64,000 nucleotides of DNA from Pseudomonas lalucatii (GCF_018398425.1 NZ_JADPMV010000002.1:1054001-1118000); one strand, 5' to 3'; positions 10,876-21,675 are shown, numbered from the stretch's first letter. The notes: generated from the sequence alone by a model not told the origin. Translations and numbers: made by a program.

Positions 10876-11658
10876 ATGCGCCTGATCGACACCCACACCC
10901 ACCTGGACTTTCCCGACTTCGACGCCGACCGCGACGAGCTGCTGGCGCGCTGCCGCGCCCGCGGTGTGGAGCGCCTGGTGGTGCTCGGCGTCCAGCGGGA
11001 CAACTGGCAGCGCCTGTGGCACCTGGTCCAGGGCGACGCCGGGCAGTATGCCGCCTTCGGCCTGCACCCGGTCTACCTCGACCAGCACCGGCCGGAACAC
11101 CTGGACGCACTGCGGGACTGGCTGCAGCGCCTGGCCGGTCACCGGCAGCTCTGTGCGGTCGGCGAGTTCGGCCTGGACTACTTCCTCGAGCACCTCGACC
11201 GCCAGCGCCAGCAGGCGCTGTTCGAGGCCCAGCTGGCCCTGGCCGCCGAGTTCGAGCTGCCGGCGCTGCTGCATGTGCGCCGCGCCCATGCCCCGACCAT
11301 CGCCACCCTGAAGCGTTTCAGGCTCAAGCGCGGCGGCATCATCCACGCCTTCGCCGGCAGCTACGAGGAGGCCCGCGAATACCTCAAGCTGGGCTTTCGC
11401 CTCGGCCTCGGCGGCGCGCCGACCTGGCCCCAGGCCAGGCGCCTGCGCAAGGTCATCGGCCAATTGCCACTGGACGCCGTGGTCCTGGAGACCGACGCGC
11501 CGGACATGGCCCCGGCCATGCACCCCAACCGGCGCAACAGCCCGGAGTACCTGCCGGACATCTGCACGGAACTGGCGCCGCTGCTCGGCGTGAGTCCCGA
11601 GGAACTGGCCGCGGCCAGCAGCCGCAACGCGGCGGACCTGTTCGGCTGGAGTCGCTGA
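10876..11658 (+). CDS. TatD family metal-dependent hydrolase
   Basis: A predicted metal-dependent DNase/phosphoesterase of the TatD amidohydrolase superfamily, 260 residues from the ATG at 10876. The N-terminal metal motif DTHTHLDFP, the GEFGLDYF glutamate and the C-terminal ETDAPDMAP motif are present. In-frame starts at 10849 and 10864 are possible but would add residues before the conserved MRLIDTHTHLD. It lies downstream of fruR, as in P. putida from memory, and ends at a strong terminator. The physiological substrate is not evident. Confidence 0.9.
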   Translation: MRLIDTHTHLDFPDFDADRDELLARCRARGVERLVVLGVQRDNWQRLWHLVQGDAGQYAAFGLHPVYLDQHRPEHLDALRDWLQRLAGHRQLCAVGEFGLDYFLEHLDRQRQQALFEAQLALAAEFELPALLHVRRAHAPTIATLKRFRLKRGGIIHAFAGSYEEAREYLKLGFRLGLGGAPTWPQARRLRKVIGQLPLDAVVLETDAPDMAPAMHPNRRNSPEYLPDICTELAPLLGVSPEELAAASSRNAADLFGWSR

Positions 11659-11660
11659 AA

Positions 11661-11692
11661 CGCACAGGCCCGCCGAACGGCGGGCCTGTGCG
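11661..11692. terminator. Bidirectional hairpin between tatD and the chemoreceptor gene
   Basis: A perfect 14-bp stem, CGCACAGGCCCGCC with GGCGGGCCTGTGCG, loop GAAC. It starts 3 bases past the tatD stop and lies 15 bases beyond the convergent chemoreceptor stop. Confidence 0.8.
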
Positions 11693-11706
11693 TCACGCCG
11701 CACGCC

Positions 11707-13737
11707 TCAGACGCGGAAGGCGCCGATCAGCTGCTTCAGGCGCGAGACCAGCGCGGACAGCTCGCGGCTGGCCTGCTCGGTCTGGCTGGCGCCCGCGGCG
11801 GTGCGCTCGCCGGCGTGGTTGATCTCGACGATGTTCTGGTCGATATCCTGGGCCACCGCGGTCTGCTGCTCGGCGGCCGCGGCGATCTGCTGGTTCTGGT
11901 CGACGATCATGCCCACCGCGCCGAGGATGTTCTCCAGCGCCAGCTGCACCTTGCCCGACTCGCTGACCGTGCCGTCGGCCATCTGGTGGCTGACGCTCAT
12001 GGTCTTCACCGCCGCGCCGACGCCGCCCTGCAGCCGGCTGATCATCGTCTCGATCTCCTCGGTGGACTGCTGGGTGCGCTTGGCCAGGCTGCGCACCTCG
12101 TCGGCCACCACGGCGAAGCCGCGCCCCTGCTCGCCGGCCCGCGCCGCCTCGATGGCGGCATTGAGCGCCAGCAGGTTGGTCTGCTCGGCGATGCCCTTGA
12201 TCACGTCCAGCACCTTGCTGATCGAGTCGCTGTCGCTGGCCAGCTGATTGATCACCACCACCGACTGGTCGATCTCGCCGGCCAGGCGCTGGATGCTGCC
12301 GACCTGGGACTCGACTAGGGCGCGCCCGCTGACCGTCTCCTGGTTGACGCTCTGCGCGCTGCCCACCGCCGCGGCGGCGCTGCGCGCCACCTCCTGGGCG
12401 GTGGCGGACATCTGGTTCATCGCCGTCGCCACCTGCTCGATCTGGCTGCGCTGGCCGGCCACCGCCTGGTTGCTCTCGCCGGACACCTCCTGCACCCGCT
12501 CGGCCTGACGCTCGACCTCGGTAACGGTGTGGCCGACGCGCTCGATCAGGTCGTGGATCTTGCCCACCGTCTGGTTGAACACCTGCCCCAGCTCGCCCAG
12601 CTCATCCTTGCTCTGCGCCGCGAAACTGACGGTCATGTCGCCCGCAGCGACCTTGTCCATGACCTCCCCCAGGCTCTTCAGCGTCGCGCGGGTGGAGACG
12701 TAGAAGCCGCTGTAGAGATAGACGATCAGCAGGAACACCAGCAGCAAGGCCGCGACCAGCAGCACCATCTGCCCGCGGTTTTCCTGCAGGCGCTCCTGCA
12801 GCTGGCGGTCGAGGAAGACCAGCACCGCATCGTTGAAGGCATAGGTCTTGCCCAGCGCCGCGCTGACCTGGTCGTAGAACTGCTGCCAGGGCATGTCCAG
12901 GCTGTCGGCCACCACCACCCGGTCCTCGAACAGCACGGCGCTGTCCTTCAGGCTGGCGCGACTGGCCTCGGCCAGGCCGGCCAGCGCCGCACGGGCATCC
13001 GGGCTGGCGCCCAGCGCCTCCTGCAGATTGATGCCGTACTCGGCGTGGAGCTTCTCCAGTTCGAGCAGCAGCTCATCGAACTGGGTGCTGGCCGCCGAGT
13101 TGAGGAAGCCCTGGCCCAGGGAATAGGCGCCGGTGGCCCGCCCTTCGCTGAGCGGCGCGGTCACCATGGGCGTCACCGCCGTGACCAGTTCGGTCATCTG
13201 CCGCACCTCGCGCTGGCGGTCCTGACTCAGCCCGGCCTGGCTGGCGACCAGCTTGATGAAGACCTGGGAGCTGCCCAGCAGCTTCCTGGCCATCACCGTC
13301 TTGCCCTGCAGCGAGGTCTCCTGCTGCATCGTCTGCAACCCGGCGATCATTTCGTCGCGCTTGGCCGTGAACTCCTCGACCTGCTCGGCATCCCGCACCA
13401 CCGGCGCCAAGGCCTGCAAGGCCTCGGCCAGACGACCGTGCAGCTGGCCGAGGCGATGCTCGAGGTCCCCGGCCTGGCCGGACTGGCCGATCATCTCGTT
13501 GATCTTCACCAGGTCGGCAAAGCTCTCCAGGTCGCGGCGCAGCGCCAGGCTATCGCCGAGCAGGTCGAGGCTGGCCAGGGCCGCCTCGGTGCCGACGAAC
13601 TGGCGATAGGAGTCGCGCACCAGGTAGAAGTTGGTGACCAGCATGGGCAGGAAGAACAAGACGCTGATCAGGCTGAACTTCATGCCGAAGCTGAGGCGGT
13701 TCATCAGCGCGATGGCCGGATACAACACGGTCTTCAC
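11707..13737 (-). CDS. Methyl-accepting chemotaxis protein
   Basis: Inner-membrane chemoreceptor of 676 residues. A transmembrane helix near residues 22-40 leads to a periplasmic sensor of roughly 280 residues rich in helices. A second transmembrane helix (VLLVAALLLVFLLIVYLY) lies near residue 320, then a HAMP domain and a cytoplasmic signalling coiled coil. The conserved hairpin tip contains AIEAARAGEQGRGFAVVADE. No C-terminal CheR-docking pentapeptide is seen. From memory P. aeruginosa also has a chemoreceptor between speC and ampE. The ligand cannot be inferred. Confidence 0.94.
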   Translation of the reverse strand: MKTVLYPAIALMNRLSFGMKFSLISVLFFLPMLVTNFYLVRDSYRQFVGTEAALASLDLLGDSLALRRDLESFADLVKINEMIGQSGQAGDLEHRLGQLHGRLAEALQALAPVVRDAEQVEEFTAKRDEMIAGLQTMQQETSLQGKTVMARKLLGSSQVFIKLVASQAGLSQDRQREVRQMTELVTAVTPMVTAPLSEGRATGAYSLGQGFLNSAASTQFDELLLELEKLHAEYGINLQEALGASPDARAALAGLAEASRASLKDSAVLFEDRVVVADSLDMPWQQFYDQVSAALGKTYAFNDAVLVFLDRQLQERLQENRGQMVLLVAALLLVFLLIVYLYSGFYVSTRATLKSLGEVMDKVAAGDMTVSFAAQSKDELGELGQVFNQTVGKIHDLIERVGHTVTEVERQAERVQEVSGESNQAVAGQRSQIEQVATAMNQMSATAQEVARSAAAAVGSAQSVNQETVSGRALVESQVGSIQRLAGEIDQSVVVINQLASDSDSISKVLDVIKGIAEQTNLLALNAAIEAARAGEQGRGFAVVADEVRSLAKRTQQSTEEIETMISRLQGGVGAAVKTMSVSHQMADGTVSESGKVQLALENILGAVGMIVDQNQQIAAAAEQQTAVAQDIDQNIVEINHAGERTAAGASQTEQASRELSALVSRLKQLIGAFRV

Positions 13738-13919
13738 AGGACGTCTCCCGTTCTAATTATTGTGGTGTTTGGCGACTCCCTGCACCGCCTTGCGGGCTAT
13801 GGCAGTCGCGCCTCTTCGGCCCGATCCGCACCCGGCATGAGTCCTGGCACTGCACGCGGTCAGGCGTGACGTCCTATATACCCGTTATCGACGCATTTCT
13901 CTGTAACTTAAGGTTAAGC

Positions 13920-13949
13920 GCGCGGGGCCGCGTCGCCGCGGCCCCGCGC
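13920..13949 (-). terminator. Hairpin terminator downstream of ampE
   Basis: A 13-bp GC-only stem, GCGCGGGGCCGCG paired with CGCGGCCCCGCGC, loop TCGC. It lies 15 bases past the ampE stop. No T-run follows. Confidence 0.6.
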
Positions 13950-13963
13950 TCAGCCGGACGCGC

Positions 13964-14800
13964 CTACAGGAACAGCGTCCACAGGGCGAACACCGCGTAC
14001 CAGAGCACCGCGGCGCGCACCAGCAGCTGCCACAGGCTGTCCAGGCTGGCGACGCCGGCGCTGCCCAGCTCGGGGGCGGGAGTCTCGCAGGCCGCACGCC
14101 CGACGTTGATCACCAGCTGCGCGGCGGCGATATCCCAACTCAGCAGCTCATGCAGCAGCGCCCGGTTGACCGCGACGAAATTGCCGACCAGGGCGAAGCT
14201 CGCCGCCAGCACCCGCGCCGGCAACCAGTCGAAGGCGTGCCGCAGGTGCACCGCCCGCTCGCGCAACGCGGGTTGCTCGGCGTGCTCGCCGAGCATTGCC
14301 AGCAAGCGGTAGGCCAGCGCGGCCAGCGGCCCGAGCAGGACATACCAGAAGATCACGGCGAAGAAGCTCTGGTAGGCCTGCCACAGCATGTGCCCCTGCA
14401 CCTGCTGCAGCAGTGCGCCCTCGTTCTCGGCCTCCAGGGCCAGGTCGCGCTTGGCCACCAGGTACGCCGCCTCGCTGTCGCCGCGGCGCCAGCTGTCGCG
14501 GAACGGGCCGAGCGCCGCCAGCAGGTCGCCCCTCCCGAGGCTGTAGATCAGCACCACCAGATGCACCGGCAACGCCAGCCAGCCGTAGGCCACAGGCTCC
14601 AGCAGCGACAGCAGCAGGGTCAGGGCCAGCAGCGGCAGCACCACCAGCAGGGCGATGCCCAGCCACGGGCTCTCGATGAAGTCCGCCTGGCGCTCGGCCT
14701 TCGCCAGCAGCCGCAACCAGGGGCCATCCTGCTGGATGGCATTGCGCCAGGAGGAAAACTTCTCGACCCACAGCACCAGCAACAGCACCAGAAAACTCAT
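13964..14800 (-). CDS. ampE: Regulatory signalling modulator protein AmpE
   Basis: Inner-membrane protein of 278 residues linked with AmpD in control of beta-lactamase induction. Several hydrophobic segments are visible: residues 1-10, about 45-90, 140-165, and the extreme C-terminus. The N-terminus MSFLVLLLVLWVEKFSSWR matches the family. Its ATG overlaps the ampD stop by four bases (ATGA), so the two are translated from one message. Confidence 0.94.
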   Translation of the reverse strand: MSFLVLLLVLWVEKFSSWRNAIQQDGPWLRLLAKAERQADFIESPWLGIALLVVLPLLALTLLLSLLEPVAYGWLALPVHLVVLIYSLGRGDLLAALGPFRDSWRRGDSEAAYLVAKRDLALEAENEGALLQQVQGHMLWQAYQSFFAVIFWYVLLGPLAALAYRLLAMLGEHAEQPALRERAVHLRHAFDWLPARVLAASFALVGNFVAVNRALLHELLSWDIAAAQLVINVGRAACETPAPELGSAGVASLDSLWQLLVRAAVLWYAVFALWTLFL

Positions 14801-15360
14801 AACGCCTCCTTCTTTTCCTTCAGCGCGGCGCGCAACCGCGGCCAGTCGAAAGCCGGACCGGGATCGGTCTTGCGGCCCGGGGCGATGTCGCTGTGCCCAC
14901 AGATGCGCTCCGGGGTGAGCGCCGGATACCCCCTCTGCAATTCCTCGATCAACGCCTGCAAGGCCGCGTACTGCGCCTCGCTGTACGGCTCATCGTCGGT
15001 CCCCTCCAGTTCGATGCCGAGGGCAAAATCGTTGCAGTTCTCGCGCCCCCGGTAGCTGGACTGCCCGGCGTGCCAGGCGCGCTCGTTGCAGGAGACGAAC
15101 TGGGTGACGGCGCCGTCGCGCTCGATGAGGAAATGCGCCGACACCTGCAGCGTGGCGATCGTCGCGAAGTAGGGGTGCTCGTCCGCCGCCAGGCGGTTCT
15201 GGAAGAACGCCTGCACCTTGCCGGTGCCGAACTGGCCCGGCGGCAGGCTGATATTGTGGATCACCAGCAGGGACACCTCTCCCTGCGGGCGCGCGTTGAA
15301 GTTGGGCGAGGGACAGTGGCGAATGCCGCTGCACCAGCCACTGCGAGGATCCAGCTGCAT
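14797..15360 (-). CDS. ampD: 1,6-anhydro-N-acetylmuramyl-L-alanine amidase AmpD
   Basis: Cytosolic zinc amidase that removes the peptide from anhydromuropeptides during cell-wall recycling. Its loss typically derepresses AmpC beta-lactamase. It has 187 residues. Zinc ligand H35 lies in LVIHNISLPPG; the other ligands fall in the C-terminal ICGHSDIAPGRKTDPG. The conserved SSYRGRENCNDFALGIELEG motif is complete. It is first of the ampD-ampE pair. Confidence 0.96.
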   Translation of the reverse strand: MQLDPRSGWCSGIRHCPSPNFNARPQGEVSLLVIHNISLPPGQFGTGKVQAFFQNRLAADEHPYFATIATLQVSAHFLIERDGAVTQFVSCNERAWHAGQSSYRGRENCNDFALGIELEGTDDEPYSEAQYAALQALIEELQRGYPALTPERICGHSDIAPGRKTDPGPAFDWPRLRAALKEKKEAL

Positions 15361-15433
15361 AACGGCTCCTTGAATGAGCCCCCACTCTAGAGCAGCCGGG
15401 CAGCGCGGCCAAGCCTCGTCGAGCGGCCCGGAA

Positions 15434-17725
15434 TCAGGCGCCCTTGAGCCTGCGCAGATTGCCGATCACCGACTCCAGGGCACGATCGAACAACAGCGCG
15501 TCATCCAGCAGGCGGACGGCGCAGCGGCGGAACTCCACGGCCAGGCCCATGCGGCTCTTCTCCAGCACCTTCATGCCGGTGCGGTTGACGAAGATGTACT
15601 TGCCGGTCGGCCTGATCACCGCCGCCAGCTTGCAGCGCAGCTTGTGCTCGTCGTCCTCCTGGAACTCGACCCAGCTGCCCACCCGCAGGTTGTCGACCTG
15701 CTGCAGCGACTCGTCGTCGTCCGCCAGCACCACCTCGGCCTCCAGCGGCCGCGGCGCGCCCGGCGCCTGCAGGACGATCTCCTCGACCACCGCGACCATC
15801 TGCGGCGCAGCGGCGTCCGGCTCGGCCGCCTCGGCCGGCAACTCCAGCAGGGGCAGGTCGATACCGACCTCGGCCAGGGCGGCGCGCTGGGCGTCGTCGA
15901 CCTCCGCCCCGACCGGCGGCCGCTTGAACCGCTGGAACGCCTGAACATGCAGGGCCTCCAGCTGGCTGAAGAAGTCCCCGGTGGAGAAGGGGTCGAACGC
16001 CGCGCTGGCCATGCCCTCGCGCAGGGCCTTGAGCAGCCCGGGCACCAGCTCCAGCAGGCGCAGGCGCGCCTGCTGGTCTTCGTGCGGCGTCACGCTCCAC
16101 ACCAGGTCGTCCATGGTCGCCAGGGCCTCCTGCCACTCGGCCGATTCCACCCCGTGCTTCAGGCAGGCCAGCATCAGCACCTTGCTCCAGGCCTCCCGCA
16201 GCAGGCGCACCACCACCTCCGGCAGGGTCTTGCCGAGCAGCCGCTGGTTGAGCGCCTGCTCGACCTGGCGCCGGGCCAGCTCGGCCCTGGCGCTGCCCTC
16301 CTCGGCGTCGCGGGTACGCTGCTCGAGCAACTCGCTGCGGCGGCGCTCGTCGCCGGTGAAGGCGAGGAAATCGGCGAGCAACTCGGAAAAGATCGCCGGA
16401 TCGTCGACGAAGTCGTTGAGCAGGCGCTGCACCACCTGCTCGATCTTCTGGTACAGGCTGTCGCGCTGGGCGTCGCCCTGCTCGCTCCAGCCCAGCGCCG
16501 CCGAGGCGATCTCGTTGAGCAGGCGCCGCGCCGGATGACTGCCTCGGCCGAAGAAGGTCTTGTCGAGCACCGCGACCTTGAGCATGGGAATCTGCAAGCG
16601 GCCGATCAGCGCCTTCAACGAATCCGGCAGGGTGCGATCGTCGAGGATGAACTCGAACAGCATCGCCACCAGATTGATCACATCCTCGTCGACCTCGCCG
16701 ACCACCCGGGCCTTGCCGCTCTTGGCGCTGGCGCGGGTCAACAGGCTGCCCAGCTGCTCGCGCAGGTCGAAATCAGCGCCGTCCTGCGTCGGCGCCCGCT
16801 GCTGCATGTAGGACAGCAGGCGCATCAGGTCGTGACTGGAAATGGGCAGGGCATCGCCCGGCAACTCGCGCCGCGGCATGGCGCTGCCGCGGGCCTGGGA
16901 AAGCAGCTGCTGCAGGGCACCGAACACCTCCTGCACGCTCTGCTCGGCCTGCTCGCCGAGAGCAGCCTGCGCCGCGCCCCCCTCCCCCGGCAGCGGCGCT
17001 GCCGCGCGCCCGGGTTGACGGCGCGGCGCGGGCGACTTCAACTCCGGCAGCACGCCCGCGGCGATCAAGGCCTGGTTGGCCTCGGCATAGAGCTGGTCGA
17101 GACTCCCCAGCACATACTTCTCGAACAGCTTGAGGATGATCAGCTTGACCTTGATCTCCACGCCCAGGCCGCCGCACGCCTCCAGGAAGGCCTCGCACAG
17201 GGCGGTCGGCCCGAGCGGGTTGCTGCGGTCGTCGAGCTTCCTGCTGACCATGGCATTGAGCCGCGTGCTCAGGTGAGTCACCGCCGAGCCGTCTCGGCTC
17301 ATGACCTTGGCGACCATGGCGTCCAGCGCCACCGTCTCCTCCAGCTCGTCGTTCTGCACCAGGGACAGGTTGTCGAACGACACCGCGTCCAGCGCCGGAG
17401 GCGCGGCGGGCTCGTACTGGTTGAGGACGGAAAAGGACTCGAAGACCCGCTGAAAAAAGCCGCGCTCGATATTCTTGCGTTTCAGGCGCAGGTCGCGCAT
17501 GGCCTCGAAGAAAGCGTTCTGCTCGGCGTTGCTGGTGGCCCGGTCGGCCATCTCGAACAACGTATCGTCGGCATTGTCGAACAGCGCCTGCAGCGCCTGC
17601 TTGAGCTGGTGCGCAGCCTGGTCACGCATCTGGATGAGCGCCACGGGCAGTCTTCCTACCGGCGAAGTGGGCGGTTGCTCAGCGGCCACCTTGTTCAGGT
17701 GCACCACCTTCGCATCAGTCTTCAT
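15434..17725 (-). CDS. DUF1631 domain-containing protein
   Basis: Uncharacterised protein of 763 residues, largely helical and charged, spanning the whole DUF1631 family. Such proteins are sometimes mislabelled thymidine phosphorylase; no catalytic motif is seen. The C-terminal 100 residues (VGSWVEFQEDDEHKLRCKLA to the end) look like a compact beta domain, loosely PilZ-like. The ATG at 17725 follows a GCAGGAGG ribosome site. A second, frameshifted DUF1631 gene lies at 32443-34811 next to a PilZ gene. From memory this copy holds the same place between ampD and nadC in other pseudomonads. Confidence 0.88.
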   Translation of the reverse strand: MKTDAKVVHLNKVAAEQPPTSPVGRLPVALIQMRDQAAHQLKQALQALFDNADDTLFEMADRATSNAEQNAFFEAMRDLRLKRKNIERGFFQRVFESFSVLNQYEPAAPPALDAVSFDNLSLVQNDELEETVALDAMVAKVMSRDGSAVTHLSTRLNAMVSRKLDDRSNPLGPTALCEAFLEACGGLGVEIKVKLIILKLFEKYVLGSLDQLYAEANQALIAAGVLPELKSPAPRRQPGRAAAPLPGEGGAAQAALGEQAEQSVQEVFGALQQLLSQARGSAMPRRELPGDALPISSHDLMRLLSYMQQRAPTQDGADFDLREQLGSLLTRASAKSGKARVVGEVDEDVINLVAMLFEFILDDRTLPDSLKALIGRLQIPMLKVAVLDKTFFGRGSHPARRLLNEIASAALGWSEQGDAQRDSLYQKIEQVVQRLLNDFVDDPAIFSELLADFLAFTGDERRRSELLEQRTRDAEEGSARAELARRQVEQALNQRLLGKTLPEVVVRLLREAWSKVLMLACLKHGVESAEWQEALATMDDLVWSVTPHEDQQARLRLLELVPGLLKALREGMASAAFDPFSTGDFFSQLEALHVQAFQRFKRPPVGAEVDDAQRAALAEVGIDLPLLELPAEAAEPDAAAPQMVAVVEEIVLQAPGAPRPLEAEVVLADDDESLQQVDNLRVGSWVEFQEDDEHKLRCKLAAVIRPTGKYIFVNRTGMKVLEKSRMGLAVEFRRCAVRLLDDALLFDRALESVIGNLRRLKGA

Positions 17726-18982
<1,257 letters not shown>

Positions 18983-19070
18983 ATGGCCTGAACGGCACTT
19001 TGAGCGATCTACCGCACCCCGCCCGCCGCTCGAATACCCCGCAGCAAAGCAACGCCGAATACCCGCCGAC

Positions 19071-20024
19071 TCACGCCGGCACGTTGCGCCGCGACGCCGG
19101 CGCCGACTCTTTCGGCGCCTGGGCCTGGTGCCCGGCCTCATCCAATATCTTGAAGAATACGGTCTCCAACGATACCGCCGGCTTGGCCGTGAGCAGATGG
19201 CCGCCCACCTGGTTCAAGTGCGCGATAAAGGCCGGCAGCGCCTGCTGGGTGATCTCGCACTCGTACTCCCCCTCGCGCAGCTGTCGCGCATCAGGCACGA
19301 GTGGCTGCTCGGCAGTGAACCGCACCAGCATATGGTCGGCCCGCTCCGCCGCCAGCTCGCGCGGCGAACGCACGGTCAGCAGCTCGCCCTTGTTGATGAA
19401 GCCGAAACGGTCGGCGATGCGCTCGACGTCGTGCAGCACGTGGGAGGTAAAGAAGATCGCGCCGCCCTGCTGCTTGTACTCGGTGAGGATATCCACCACA
19501 TCCTTGCGCCCGACCGGGTCGAGGCCGGACAGCGGCTCGTCGAGAATCAGCAGCCTCGGCCGCACCACCATGGCATGGGCCAGGGCCACGCGCTGCGCGG
19601 TGCCCTTGGACAGCTCGCGAATCCGCCGCCTGGCTGCCGCGCCGATGGAGAAGCGCTCCAGCCAGTGCAGGCACCAGGCATCGGCATCCGGGCGCTTGAT
19701 GCCGTACATGGACAGGCCCATGCGCAGGATCTCCAGCGGCGTGAACTGCTCGTACAAAGCCGGCGACTCGGGCACATAGGCGATGCCTTCGCGCGCCTTG
19801 GGGTTGCGCGACGACATGCCGTACAGGCTCACCTCACCCTGATAGTCGCTGATCAGATCGAGCATGACCTTGATGGTGGTGGACTTGCCGGCACCGTTGG
19901 GGCCGACGAAGCCGAACACCTCGCCTTCGGCCAGGTCGAAGCTGACCTCGCGCAGCGCCTGCACCGACTTGCCCTTGACGTGAAAGGTCTGGCTGACGCC
20001 GTGAAACTCCAGTGCGGCACTCAA
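19071..20024 (-). CDS. ABC exporter ATP-binding protein beside the pilin locus
   Basis: ATPase subunit of an ABC-2 type exporter, 317 residues. Walker A GPNGAGKST is at residues 41-49. The signature is LSKGTAQR, a drug/polysaccharide-exporter-type variant of LSGGQ. Walker B is LLILDEPLSGLD and the switch histidine lies in FFTSHVLHD. A C-terminal extension of about 90 residues follows the nucleotide-binding domain. It is the last of three overlapping genes (permease, membrane-anchored protein, ATPase) that form one exporter. In Myxococcus an ABC cassette (pilGHI) adjacent to pilA is needed for pili. Whether this one is, is inference. Confidence 0.9.
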   Translation of the reverse strand: MSAALEFHGVSQTFHVKGKSVQALREVSFDLAEGEVFGFVGPNGAGKSTTIKVMLDLISDYQGEVSLYGMSSRNPKAREGIAYVPESPALYEQFTPLEILRMGLSMYGIKRPDADAWCLHWLERFSIGAAARRRIRELSKGTAQRVALAHAMVVRPRLLILDEPLSGLDPVGRKDVVDILTEYKQQGGAIFFTSHVLHDVERIADRFGFINKGELLTVRSPRELAAERADHMLVRFTAEQPLVPDARQLREGEYECEITQQALPAFIAHLNQVGGHLLTAKPAVSLETVFFKILDEAGHQAQAPKESAPASRRNVPA

Positions 20025-20863
20025 GGCTGTTCCTCCATCCCAGCGACCTTCAGCTTCTTCAAAACAATCCGGCCCTCTGTCAGCTCGTAACCGAGCCGCA
20101 GCGGGTCCTCCGGCAAGGCGGACAATAACTCGTACTCGACCAGTTGCTCCAGTGCCTGGAGCGCGCCGTGCTCGCCCTCGAAACGCCGCTGCGCCTCGCG
20201 CAACGCCACCAACCCCTGCAGGCGCGCCACGCGCTTGTCGAGCATCGCGTGCAGCTTAGGGTCGTCACGGGCGGCATCGCGCTGCTCGGTCAGATAATCC
20301 AGGGCCAGCTTCTCGTCGGCGAAGCGTTCCGCCTGCAACATCACCGCCAGCTTGCGAAAACCGGCTGCGTTGCCGGTCGCACGCTGCGCCGCCAGTTCCA
20401 AGGCGCGGCTGGCCTCGGCGATATCCTTGTTGAAGAACGCCTGGTTGAAGCCATAGAAAAACGCCGGCAGCTCGTCCCAGAAACGACACTGCATGGCCCG
20501 GCGCAGCACCTCGGTGCCCTCGCGATCCGCCCCGCCCCAGGTGAGCAGGCCGTTGGCCAGGTAGTAGTTGTCTTCATGGCAGGCATTGAGCTTGGCCACC
20601 TCCTGCTGGGCACGGACCAGGTAACCGGTATCGGCCCGCCCAAAATCCACGCCGGTGGCGGCCAGGCGCATGGTTTCCAGGTTGGCGGCGAGGAAGCGGT
20701 CGCCGCCGAACAGCGCCAGCAACACCGGCGCGGCGATCACCACGCGGCCCTCGATTACCGGCGCCGCCTGCTCCGGCACCTGGGTGCGCCACTGCGAAGC
20801 CGCGGAAAACAGCCCAAACCCCAGCAGCGCCAACACCAGGGGTACGCAAGCACGGCTACCCAT
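20021..20863 (-). CDS. Membrane-anchored helical-repeat protein, ABC cassette middle gene
   Basis: Not recognised as a named family. From the ATG at 20863 it has 280 residues: a signal-anchor helix (residues 5-20, CVPLVLALLGFGLFSA), a second hydrophobic stretch near residues 40-50, then a soluble helical region. That region looks TPR-like (repeated Ala/Leu-rich helices such as ASRALELAAQRATGNAAGF) and probably faces the periplasm. An upstream in-frame GTG at 20896 would overlap the permease gene. It overlaps the ATPase start by four bases. Its place between permease and ATPase suggests an accessory subunit of the exporter. Confidence 0.75.
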   Translation of the reverse strand: MGSRACVPLVLALLGFGLFSAASQWRTQVPEQAAPVIEGRVVIAAPVLLALFGGDRFLAANLETMRLAATGVDFGRADTGYLVRAQQEVAKLNACHEDNYYLANGLLTWGGADREGTEVLRRAMQCRFWDELPAFFYGFNQAFFNKDIAEASRALELAAQRATGNAAGFRKLAVMLQAERFADEKLALDYLTEQRDAARDDPKLHAMLDKRVARLQGLVALREAQRRFEGEHGALQALEQLVEYELLSALPEDPLRLGYELTEGRIVLKKLKVAGMEEQP

Positions 20864-20865
20864 GA

Positions 20866-21675
20866 TCAGGCGAAACGCTTGCGTTGCAGCGCCCACACCG
20901 CCAGCGCCAGCAGGGCGATGGCATAGCCCAGACTGCTCAACAGCAACCAGGGCCAGTCGGTGGGGAGGAAGTCCATCTTGCCGTAGAGGGCGAGCATGCG
21001 CATATCCAGGGCGCCGAGGTCCGGCAGCAGATAGCCCAGCACGCCGAGACTGGCGCGATAGCCCTCGGTATTGCTCACCAGTCCTGCTTGACTGCCAAGC
21101 AGTTCGATAATGGCGCCATAGGAGCGCGCCACCAGCATAAAGCCGAAGGTGCCGATCAGCACGAAGCTCGGCGTCGAGGCCACCACCGCCAGCAGGGTCG
21201 CCAGCGTGGCCAGCACCAGCAGATCCAGCGCCATAAAAGCGCCGACGATCAGGTAGGGCTGCCCCAGCGCCACCGGGGTGGCCTGGGGGTAGATGCCGCC
21301 GATAAATTGCACCAGGCCGATCTGCAACAGGCCCAAGGCCAGCAACAGCCCCAGTACCAACGCCAGCACAGCGGCGAAGCGGCCGAGCAACAGGCTGCTG
21401 CGTGCCCGCGGGTAGGTCAGCGAGCTGAGGTAGTAGCGCTTGTCGAACTCGCGGGACAGCAGCTCCTGCACCAGCAGCACGATCAGCAGCGGCAACAGCA
21501 GGCGGATGGTGGAGATGCCCACATCCAGTGCCACGGCCGCCGACTGGCGACCGCCGAAATAGGCGGACAACAGCGTGGCCAGCGCCACCACCAGCAAGAC
21601 GCCGGCGGCCATCCAGGCGAACTTCGCCTTAAGCGCCAGGCGCAGAGCAGTCAGGAAATCGCGGAATATAGGCAT
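20866..21675 (-). CDS. ABC-2 type exporter permease beside the pilin locus
   Basis: Integral membrane protein of 269 residues with six predicted helices: about 20-40, 55-75, 100-125, 140-165, 170-190 and 240-262. The pattern is that of ABC-2 permeases, with a cytoplasmic N-terminus and QELLSREFDKRYYLSSLTYP between helices 2 and 3. It is first of the three-gene cassette. It is separated from the upstream pilin pair by about 260 AT-richer bases that include a terminator, so it probably has its own promoter. Confidence 0.85.
   Translation of the reverse strand: MPIFRDFLTALRLALKAKFAWMAAGVLLVVALATLLSAYFGGRQSAAVALDVGISTIRLLLPLLIVLLVQELLSREFDKRYYLSSLTYPRARSSLLLGRFAAVLALVLGLLLALGLLQIGLVQFIGGIYPQATPVALGQPYLIVGAFMALDLLVLATLATLLAVVASTPSFVLIGTFGFMLVARSYGAIIELLGSQAGLVSNTEGYRASLGVLGYLLPDLGALDMRMLALYGKMDFLPTDWPWLLLSSLGYAIALLALAVWALQRKRFA

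Noticed and set aside
4094..11658. The prfC-fru-tatD block as a horizontally inserted island relative to P. aeruginosa
   Set aside because: From memory P. putida keeps nadC, DUF1631, ampDE, tatD and fruR in the same order, and composition matches the flanks, so it is ordinary core arrangement.
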